The position numbers were made by a program, and so were the translations under genes. A stretch of DNA of 29,930 bases from Anaerolineae bacterium (GTDB lineage: Bacteria; Chloroflexota; Anaerolineae; B4-G1; SLSP01), in the NCBI GenBank assembly GCA_016928755.1, contig JAFGKB010000189.1, forward strand, positions 1 through 29,930, written 5' to 3'. Position 1 is the first letter of the stretch. Each line of letters starts with the position of its first letter. Shown piece after piece: positions 22,981 to 29,930 of the stretch. The notes under the pieces are model-generated. The model made no database searches. It was not told the DNA's origin and worked only from the letters and a program-made list of their open reading frames with translations.

Positions 22981-24042
22981 ATGGAAACCTATCGTGAGTA
23001 TGCCGGAAATTTACATATGCATTCTGTTTATTCTGATGGCGCAGGCACCTATCATGAGATAGCCCTAGCTGCCAGAGAAGCGGGGTTGGATTTTATTGTT
23101 ATCACCGATCATAATGTACATCCAGAAGGATTAGAAGGTTACTATGGCAAGACTTTAGTTCTAACAGGGGAAGAAATCCATAATGTCCGGCGTACACCGC
23201 AAGCTAACCATTTACTAGTTTATAACACCGAGCGCGAGTTAACACCTTATGCCTTTGGTAGCCCGCAAACTCTGATTGATAAAGTAAAAGAGGGCGGTGG
23301 ATTTTGTTATATAGCCCACCCAGTAGAGAGAAGCAGCCCACTAGGCCCGGATTATGCAGCGATACCCTGGGTTGACTGGCCGGTTGAGGGTATCCGGGGT
23401 CTTGAGATTTGGAATTATATGTCGGAGTTTAAGGGTTTATTATGGTCGTATTTACCGGCGCTAGTTTACAGCTTCCTACCCTCTACCGGCATCAAAGGAC
23501 CCTATAAAGCGACCTTAAGATTATGGGATGAACTATTAGCAAAGGGTTACCGGCTTTCAGCCCTGGGCAATGCAGATGCACACAGCGGTACCTACAAACT
23601 GGGGCCATTCAAACGCACATTATTCCCCTACTCTTATCTCTTTAGATGTGTAAATACCCACGTATTAACCCAAGCGCCACTGACCGGGGATGTGGAAGCG
23701 GATAAAGTTATCCTTTACGAAGCCCTTATGAATGGGCGCACCTGGGTGGCCTATGATCTCCCGCATACTACACGCGGCTTTCGCTTTTTCATACGGAGTG
23801 GTTCGGCAAAAGCTACTATGGGCGAGGAATTAAAACGGCTGGGCGCACTGACGGTGGAAATAGAGCTACCGGCACGGGGCGAAATCCGGCTCCTGAGAGA
23901 TGGAAAAGTCATAAAACGCGAGCATGGTATGCAACTGGAGTACACATCAGTGGAACCAGGAGTTTATCGTGTTGAAGTATATCGCAATTTTAGAGGCCGC
24001 AGGATCGGCTGGATTTTTACCAGTCCCCTCTATGTAATATAA
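22981..24042 (+). CDS. PHP-domain phosphoesterase (CehA/McbA-like)
   Basis: A 353-residue protein of the PHP metallohydrolase superfamily. Metal-ligand motifs are visible: GNLHMHSVYSDG (H12, H14), FIVITDHN (D43, H44), TGEEIH (Glu near 64), CYIAHPVE (H113) and LGNADAHSGTY. The C-terminal beta part, with IRLLRDGKVIKR and YRVEVYRNFRGRRIGWIFTSPLYV, is typical of the CehA/McbA-like branch, where an Ig-like strand set closes the protein. Substrate is unknown; phosphoesters are the usual class. No signal peptide is seen. The open frame can begin at TTG 22972, but ATG 22981 fits. No Shine-Dalgarno is visible, in line with a leaderless transcript. Divergent from polX, which has its own PHP domain. Confidence 0.88.
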   Translation: METYREYAGNLHMHSVYSDGAGTYHEIALAAREAGLDFIVITDHNVHPEGLEGYYGKTLVLTGEEIHNVRRTPQANHLLVYNTERELTPYAFGSPQTLIDKVKEGGGFCYIAHPVERSSPLGPDYAAIPWVDWPVEGIRGLEIWNYMSEFKGLLWSYLPALVYSFLPSTGIKGPYKATLRLWDELLAKGYRLSALGNADAHSGTYKLGPFKRTLFPYSYLFRCVNTHVLTQAPLTGDVEADKVILYEALMNGRTWVAYDLPHTTRGFRFFIRSGSAKATMGEELKRLGALTVEIELPARGEIRLLRDGKVIKREHGMQLEYTSVEPGVYRVEVYRNFRGRRIGWIFTSPLYVI

Positions 24043-24071
24043 AGACGTAAGCGTGCTCCACAGCTATAAAA

Positions 24072-24100
24072 TAGAGGCTGACTTTAAAAGTCAGCCTCTA
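24072..24100. terminator. Long perfect hairpin between convergent genes
   Basis: TAGAGGCTGACTTT (24072-24085) and AAAGTCAGCCTCTA (24087-24100) form a 14-bp perfect inverted repeat. On the minus strand it is followed by TTTTATAG, a short U-tract suited to ending the ferredoxin transcript. On the plus strand A-rich sequence follows, so for the PHP gene it may act mainly as an RNA 3' stabiliser. Confidence 0.75.
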
Positions 24101-24128
24101 AAAATAAATACAGAACTCTTAAAAGTTC

Positions 24129-24392
24129 CTACCCAAGCCCCGCTTCAAAGAAAGCGGCATTTCTTTCAATGTCGCCATCATAGCCCTCAGCATCTTCGGC
24201 CTCATCATCGGGGAAGATAGCTTCGTTGGGACACTCGGCCATACAAGCGCCACAGTCAATGCAGGTATCTGGATTGATGTAGTATTTGGGCCAATCGGAG
24301 TCACCATCAACAAACTTGATAGAATCCGTAGGGCAAACGTCCGCACAATCACCAGCGCGCTTACATAAAGCAGCCACTATCACATAAGCCAT
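24129..24392 (-). CDS. Two-cluster ferredoxin, 7 cysteines
   Basis: An 87-residue electron carrier. Cysteines are C10, C16, C20-Pro and C44-x2-C47-x2-C50-x3-C54-Pro. Seven cysteines with this spacing suggest one [4Fe-4S] cluster (C20, C44, C47, C50) and one [3Fe-4S] cluster (C10, C16, C54), as in 7Fe ferredoxins of the Azotobacter FdI class; a second [4Fe-4S] is less likely because the first motif lacks one cysteine. The tail is very acidic (DDEAEDAEGYDGD). AGGAGG precedes the ATG and a near-consensus promoter drives it. It could donate electrons to the flavodiiron enzyme or others, but nothing in the context links them. Confidence 0.93.
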   Translation of the reverse strand: MAYVIVAALCKRAGDCADVCPTDSIKFVDGDSDWPKYYINPDTCIDCGACMAECPNEAIFPDDEAEDAEGYDGDIERNAAFFEAGLG

Positions 24393-24466
24393 TGTAAACC
24401 TCCTGAGTTTTAAAGTTTATGAGGTAAGGAAAGTCTCTACATTACCTTCCTGAATCAAGCAACATC

Positions 24467-24495
24467 ATTGTACATCAGAGCTATTAGCCTGTCAA
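24467..24495 (-). promoter_or_regulatory. Near-consensus ferredoxin promoter
   Basis: On the minus strand TTGACA (24490-24495) and TACAAT (24467-24472) are exactly 17 bp apart. The predicted leader is about 68 nt. The promoter lies right after the stop codon of the hybrid kinase gene, which has no visible terminator before it. Confidence 0.75.
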
Positions 24496-24500
24496 GAAAA

Positions 24501-27500
24501 CTAAGACTTACCAAGTCGCGATAACGCCTCCTGGATATCTCCTAGTAATTTATCCTGGTCAAATAAGCCCTTCTGTAACAACGCCTGGGCACGCTGTTGT
24601 AACTTATCGCGTTCTGGCCCAGAAAGCTCCTTAGCTGTCACAATGATGACCGGAACTTTGCGCGTTGCTTCGTTGATCCGCAAATTCTCTAATACCGCGA
24701 AGCCATCGACAACCGGCATCATTAGGTCTAAGACAATTAAGTCTGGAATATCGAGATGGATCTTGCTGATAGCCTCAGCCCCACCTTGGGCTTCCTCAAC
24801 CTTATATCCAGCACCCTCCATAATACGGCGCAATAACTTGCGGTCATCAGCACTATCATCGACAATCAACACCTGGCGACGTAGCGGTTCCTCACCCTCT
24901 ATCTGCGGAAGTTCAATACGATGCAGAGCTTCCAGAAGGTCTTGTTCCGTAATCGGCTTCACCAGGTAGTCAGCCACCCCCATACTCATACCGCGCTCAG
25001 AATCACTCACAATGGAACAAACTATAACCGGGATATCACGGGTCTCAGGATCAGATTTTAGTTCCTTGATAATATCCCAGCCACTCTTATCCGGCATCAT
25101 AATATCCAGGGTAATAGCATAGGGTTTCAAACGCTTGGCCTCTTGGAGAACCTTCCGGCCTTTTGTTAATCCCAAGACTTTATAACCGTCTTGTTCAAGG
25201 AAGCGCTGGAACAGCGTGATTACAGCTTCGTCATCATCTACAGTTAGGATAATCCGGTTCTCATCTTTATCCGGCTCAGTATCCTCAACCTCATCACCCC
25301 CCGGACCACGAAGGGGGAGAGAGAAGAAGAAAGTAGACCCCTCGCCGACGATACTCTCAAACCACATCTCACCGCCATGTGCTTCGACAAAACTCTTGCT
25401 CACCGGCAAACCGAGACCGGTACCACCATAACGGCGGGTCGAGGAGGAGTCAACCTGCTCGAATGAAGCAAAGACCGCATCATAACGGTTCTTAGGAATG
25501 CCGATACCAGTATCCTGGACACCGACAATCAACCATTGCTCATCACAACTCGCAGAGACACGGATAAAGCCCTCTTCTGTGAATTTGGAAGCGTTGCCAA
25601 TTAAGTTAGTCAGCACCTGACGAATACGGCGGATATCCATCTTGACTTCTGGTAACCCATCAGGCACATCCTGGTACAACTTAATAGGACGATCTTTAAC
25701 CAATGCACTAGCCGTAGAAAGTACACTCTTAACAATTTCCTTGATGTCCGCTGGCTCGAAGAAGAATTCCATCTTACCGGCCTCAACTTTGGAGATATCG
25801 AGAATATCATTAATCAAGCTGAGCAAATGAGTACCACTATCATGGATAGCTTTTAAATCGGTTTCCTGCATTTCAGTTAAGGGACCATCAATACCTTTGA
25901 GAATAACACGGGAAAAACCGATGATGGAGTTCAACGGTGTGCGCAACTCGTGAGACATATTAGCCAGGAACTCACTCTTAACCCGGTCAACCTCTTGGAG
26001 GCGCACATTAGCTTCCTGGGTTTCCTGGTAAAGGCGGGCAGTTTCCAAAGTAAGGCTGATATTAGCCGCTGCGGAGCGGATAAACTCCTGCTCGCGCTCA
26101 TCAATTGACGGGTGGCCCAATTGCCGTCCGAGCACGAACACACCGAGCACCCGGTCACGGGATATAAGAGGTACGGCATAAGCTTCTTCCATTTGCAAGA
26201 AATCCCAGATATAGGCTAAACTATAGCCTTGCATCAACGCAGGTTCAAACGTCCTGAGCACTGACCGTTTAGAACGTACAACATCACCCACCAACAAAAC
26301 ATCCTCAGCCTTAAAGGTAGTATCCTCTGGAATATCCAGGGTTACCTTATCATAACGCATAATTGAAACTGGACGGAGCCAGCTACCCTCCCAACGCCAG
26401 GCCATAACCGGCATATTCATACCTTGTACAACTACAGGCACAACCACCCGCAGCAATTCCTCGGGGTCAAGGATACCGGAGGCCGTCTGTAACACCGTGT
26501 TAAGCAAGGCACGCCGGTCAGCCTCAGCCTGGGTACGTTCCACCAACTGCAAACTCTCCAAGGCCACGAAGGCCAAGCGCGCGACAGATTCATAGAACCG
26601 CAATTCCGACGTGGTGAAATCATGGCCGGTGCTACTCAATACCATCAACGTTCCATATTGGTAACCACGAATATCAAGCTGTAAAGCTGCCATAGAACGC
26701 ATTCCCCACTGCTGCGCTGCACCTCGCAGGCTCTCATCGGCCAGAGGGTCCTGGGTAAGGTCGGTCGTCACAAAGCGGTGTTCAATCCTTAATAAGTCGT
26801 AAACCTTGTAAATCTCATCAATCGAGAACACCATATCTGATATAGAATTGCCATGACGGTTCCAAACCGCAACAATCCGTAATTGTTTGGGGTTTTCGAC
26901 CGGTTCCAAAAGACCCGCCAATACCATATCCGGCTCTTCTCGCTCAGCAATACCATCGACTGCGGATTGAAAGACTTCGTTTTCAGTACGCGCATTAGCA
27001 ATCCGCTGCGCAATGCGATACTGGGCAGTGGTCTCTGCTAACGAGACCTGGGATTGTTGATACAAGTTAGCACTCTCGATAACGTTAGCCAACTGGTTGG
27101 CCATAAGTTGGTAAGTGGTAATATCCTCGGATGTAAAAGCGAGGCGTTTTTCACTTTGGAAAGTCATAGCCCCAATAATCCGCCCCCGGCTCGTCAGTGG
27201 TAGCGCAATCTCAGATTGAGTATCTTTCAGCAGCGGGTTCTTGAACTTTATATCTTCAGAGATAACACCCTGTGCCAGATAAGGGTCTCCGGTCTTCGTA
27301 CATATGCCAACGGGGGAATTCCCTCCTACTCGCAACCGGTAACCCATATCTAACATCTTCTGTGCCGCATCACCTGTACCCGCTTGCAGAACTGCCCAGA
27401 CTCCCTGACGGTCATTTAAGAACAGGCCGACATAATACAGATCAAAACTATTCTTAATGTAATTCACCGCCGTCTGGATCAGGGTCTCGCGTTCCAGAAT

Positions 27501-29930
27501 TGAAGTGACGATACCGGCCATCTCAACAGCCGCTTGTAACTGCTCTGCACGCCCCTGAGAAACTTGAATGAGTTGGCGGTTAGAAAGAACAACAGCCGCC
27601 TGATCGGCAATTGTAGAATACAGGCGTGTTTCAGTTTCGCTAGGAGTATAAGTACTGGCAAATTTGATATGTAGCGCGCCGATATGCTGACCACTTACAG
27701 CCAATTGAGCCACAATCAAAGAGTGAATCCCTTGTTGAAGATAGAAATCCTTAGCCGGTTGGTCTAACCGGGCATCCGTAGCGACATCTTCACAAATGAG
27801 AAGTTCCTGTGAACCCATATAGGATAACGCGGGAACCTCGCTGACCGGGACACGGATGTTAGAACGCAAAGTAGGGAGAGCCGGCTGGCCCGACAAATTA
27901 TCTGGGGTATTCTGGCGGCTCCAAGAAGCCACCACCTGTACCCAATGATAATCCTTTCCCGCTTGGGGATTCTGATCAAAAAGTAAAATCTCAGCACTGG
28001 CCGACAAAGCCTGCGGCAAAGCATGTTTAGCAATCGCCTCCAGGACCTCTTCATATGTGGTTGCCTGGGAAAGAGAGCTAGTTGCAACATAGAGCGTCTG
28101 TGATTCATCCAGAGCCGAACGAGTTTGACGGAGCAGGTTTGTACGCTCAATAGCCGAGGCTACCTGGGCTGCAATCTGCTGGAGCACAGAGAATACGCCA
28201 GGCCGCGAGAAAACACCAGCGACCTTACTGCCCAGATTCAAGGCCCCCATAACCCGCTGTCCTAACATCAAAGGCAAAATAGCACGGGCAACAATACCAT
28301 TAGCAACTAACTGTTCATCTTCAAAAAACCGGGGAGCTTCCCGAATATCATCTAAGACCAATGACTCTTTATTCTGTACAGCCCAAACCGGAGCACAATC
28401 ATCAGGTAATATTTCCGGATTCCAATGGAAATGGCCGGCTGTTTCACCGCTGCTGGTACGCAACAGCCGTAGATTATCGCCCTGGGAACGATAACCAAAC
28501 AACAACAGCCCATCAACCGGCACAAAGGAACTCAGATGGTTAAGGAATTCATTCTGAGCCTCCACAATATCCTCGGTAGCATTTAGGAAAGCCGCAATAT
28601 CCTGTAAGAAGTGGGCCTCTTCCTCACGACGGCGGGTTTCTGCCAACGCCTGTTCCGTCTGTGCCGAGAACAAGCGGTTCTCTAAAGCCAGGGCAAGTTG
28701 AGTCTGAACCTCCTGAATAATAGAGAGGTCATCCTCTGTCCATTCACGGGATAATTCGGGATCTTCAAAACGGAACATCCCCATCGGCTCACCCCGAATG
28801 GAAACGGCGGCCTGTAGCGCAGACCCTTTGCCATTATCACCATGACTCTCTTGAACTAAAACTTGTTCCTCCCAAAGCTCCGGGGGGATATCAAAGGGTT
28901 CAGAGGTATCTAATGACGTCACTGTTTCAAGATCATAAGCAAAATTGAATAATGGGGATTCGTCTCTCTCGGCTATCCCTTGGGAGAAATCCTCCCAAGC
29001 ATCACGCACATATTGGCGTTGCAAACGCTGCAAGTCATCAAATCGCTGCTCCGCTTCAGCATACAGGCGCGCATTCGAAATAGCATTAGCCAACTGGTCT
29101 GCCAATGTCTGGAGAACAATAATATCATCCGCACCAAAATAATTAGGCTCGGTAGCCTGTGCCGTCATAGCCCCAATAACCCGGCCACGGCTAATCAGCG
29201 GTAACGCAATCTCAGACCGTGACTCAGGTAATAACGGGTTCACAAAGCGCACCTCAGCCTCGTCAACACTCTTGGGCAACTGCGGCTGAGCGTTAGCCAC
29301 ACACGTACCAATCATTGACTCCCCACCGACGAGGAACTTATGGCCCCGTTCTAACATAACGCGCCCGGCCTCACCAGTGCCAGCCCGTAGAATCGCCCAT
29401 TTTTCAGACGCATCCACCAAGAAGATACCTGCATAATACAGCTTAAACCGTTCCCGGATCAAGTCTACAGTCTGGGGCAAGAGTTCATCCAGATTCAGCA
29501 ACGAGGAAGCTGCCCGCGCTACATCCGAAGCTGTTTGAAGCTGCAAAGCACGCCGGCGACTTTCCAAGACCAAGGATTGCTGTTCCTGATAAGCACGCCG
29601 CCGTGCTACCAAGGCAGACACCGAATCGGCGATATTACGCAGGATAAATTGCTCTTCCTCAGTAAATGTATAGGCCACATCCCAAATAAAGGCCAATATA
29701 CCCAACCACCGCATACCACTCCGGATAGGTATAATACTGACAGCCGCCATCTGCTGTTCAATTAAGTCCTGGCCCAGAGATTCATTAACCCGCGAATCAG
29801 TGCGGATATCCGGGATAAATAGAACCTTGTAAGGCGAATTCAATCCCAGTTGGGCTAAGGGGTCATCGTCTATAGCCAGAGGCGTCTCTAAAACCGGGTC
29901 TTCACGCCACAGGGTGCCCGCACGCCAACT
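24501..29930 (-). CDS. Giant multi-GAF hybrid histidine kinase with two receiver domains (5' partial)
   Basis: The frame is open to the right window edge, so the N-terminus is missing; 1809 residues are visible. Numbers count from the TTG at 29843. Domains: end of a GAF (to about 80), then GAF-type domains at about 105-265, 270-392 (short), 412-572, 590-757, 770-930, 943-1098 and 1112-1270, joined by coiled-coil linkers. Then HisKA with H1298 in FLANMSHELRTP, HATPase with N-box NLIGNASKF, DTGIGIP and GGTGLGLP, and two receivers with phospho-acceptors D1580 (ITLDIMMP) and D1706 (IVLDLMMP). No transmembrane helix, PAS or HPt domain is visible in this part, so it appears cytoplasmic. GAF domains at 105-265 and 770-930 are clearly close paralogues. 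The signal and the output regulator are unknown; the absence of an output domain suggests phosphorelay to a separate partner. Confidence 0.94.
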   Translation of the reverse strand, partial: SWRAGTLWREDPVLETPLAIDDDPLAQLGLNSPYKVLFIPDIRTDSRVNESLGQDLIEQQMAAVSIIPIRSGMRWLGILAFIWDVAYTFTEEEQFILRNIADSVSALVARRRAYQEQQSLVLESRRRALQLQTASDVARAASSLLNLDELLPQTVDLIRERFKLYYAGIFLVDASEKWAILRAGTGEAGRVMLERGHKFLVGGESMIGTCVANAQPQLPKSVDEAEVRFVNPLLPESRSEIALPLISRGRVIGAMTAQATEPNYFGADDIIVLQTLADQLANAISNARLYAEAEQRFDDLQRLQRQYVRDAWEDFSQGIAERDESPLFNFAYDLETVTSLDTSEPFDIPPELWEEQVLVQESHGDNGKGSALQAAVSIRGEPMGMFRFEDPELSREWTEDDLSIIQEVQTQLALALENRLFSAQTEQALAETRRREEEAHFLQDIAAFLNATEDIVEAQNEFLNHLSSFVPVDGLLLFGYRSQGDNLRLLRTSSGETAGHFHWNPEILPDDCAPVWAVQNKESLVLDDIREAPRFFEDEQLVANGIVARAILPLMLGQRVMGALNLGSKVAGVFSRPGVFSVLQQIAAQVASAIERTNLLRQTRSALDESQTLYVATSSLSQATTYEEVLEAIAKHALPQALSASAEILLFDQNPQAGKDYHWVQVVASWSRQNTPDNLSGQPALPTLRSNIRVPVSEVPALSYMGSQELLICEDVATDARLDQPAKDFYLQQGIHSLIVAQLAVSGQHIGALHIKFASTYTPSETETRLYSTIADQAAVVLSNRQLIQVSQGRAEQLQAAVEMAGIVTSILERETLIQTAVNYIKNSFDLYYVGLFLNDRQGVWAVLQAGTGDAAQKMLDMGYRLRVGGNSPVGICTKTGDPYLAQGVISEDIKFKNPLLKDTQSEIALPLTSRGRIIGAMTFQSEKRLAFTSEDITTYQLMANQLANVIESANLYQQSQVSLAETTAQYRIAQRIANARTENEVFQSAVDGIAEREEPDMVLAGLLEPVENPKQLRIVAVWNRHGNSISDMVFSIDEIYKVYDLLRIEHRFVTTDLTQDPLADESLRGAAQQWGMRSMAALQLDIRGYQYGTLMVLSSTGHDFTTSELRFYESVARLAFVALESLQLVERTQAEADRRALLNTVLQTASGILDPEELLRVVVPVVVQGMNMPVMAWRWEGSWLRPVSIMRYDKVTLDIPEDTTFKAEDVLLVGDVVRSKRSVLRTFEPALMQGYSLAYIWDFLQMEEAYAVPLISRDRVLGVFVLGRQLGHPSIDEREQEFIRSAAANISLTLETARLYQETQEANVRLQEVDRVKSEFLANMSHELRTPLNSIIGFSRVILKGIDGPLTEMQETDLKAIHDSGTHLLSLINDILDISKVEAGKMEFFFEPADIKEIVKSVLSTASALVKDRPIKLYQDVPDGLPEVKMDIRRIRQVLTNLIGNASKFTEEGFIRVSASCDEQWLIVGVQDTGIGIPKNRYDAVFASFEQVDSSSTRRYGGTGLGLPVSKSFVEAHGGEMWFESIVGEGSTFFFSLPLRGPGGDEVEDTEPDKDENRIILTVDDDEAVITLFQRFLEQDGYKVLGLTKGRKVLQEAKRLKPYAITLDIMMPDKSGWDIIKELKSDPETRDIPVIVCSIVSDSERGMSMGVADYLVKPITEQDLLEALHRIELPQIEGEEPLRRQVLIVDDSADDRKLLRRIMEGAGYKVEEAQGGAEAISKIHLDIPDLIVLDLMMPVVDGFAVLENLRINEATRKVPVIIVTAKELSGPERDKLQQRAQALLQKGLFDQDKLLGDIQEALSRLGKS

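Overview
The window looks like chromosomal DNA of a free-living bacterium, most likely a member of the Chloroflexota close to Anaerolineae. This is an inference from gene content: a huge multi-GAF hybrid histidine kinase, a Ser/Thr kinase with an extracytoplasmic C-terminal sensor, several lipoproteins with simple acidic/Thr-rich linkers, a VanW protein, and dnaN away from dnaA. No rRNA, tRNA, CRISPR array, IS element or prophage was seen. Base composition is fairly even, except for a visibly AT-richer toxin-antitoxin segment near 10.66-11.15 kb.

Left part, minus strand (about 5.0 kb down to 0.1 kb). One probable operon reads lipoprotein B, transmembrane Ser/Thr kinase, lipoprotein A, A-type flavodiiron protein. 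The kinase ectodomain and both lipoproteins are built from the same roughly 80-residue module, eight copies in all, always in pairs. This is the most interesting system in the window: a membrane kinase whose sensor domain is shared by two surface lipoproteins, followed by an O2/NO-reducing enzyme. Positions 1-66 form a large imperfect hairpin.

Middle part. A small unknown gene (+) ends at a bidirectional terminator shared with a minus-strand pair, dnaN and a CBM-like two-domain protein. An O-antigen ligase-like membrane protein lies upstream of dnaN. On the plus strand follow a seven-bladed WD40 protein, a toxin-first PIN/Phd toxin-antitoxin pair with a perfect 34-bp palindrome over its promoter, two lipoproteins and a two-helix membrane protein. 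These face a VanW-family protein on the minus strand across another bidirectional terminator.

Right part. A plus-strand pair encodes a metal-chelate-type substrate-binding lipoprotein fused to a molybdopterin-oxidoreductase-like domain, followed at once by a bacterial TiaS-like protein. No permease or ATPase is present. Then come a ROK sugar kinase and a PHP-type DNA polymerase X (both -), a divergent CehA/McbA-like PHP phosphoesterase (+) whose promoter implies a nearly leaderless mRNA, a 7-cysteine ferredoxin (-) and a giant GAF-rich hybrid histidine kinase (-) that runs off the right edge. Most genes have clear Shine-Dalgarno sequences and recognisable sigma-70-type promoters, so gene limits are well supported. 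Promoter and operator calls are by eye only.
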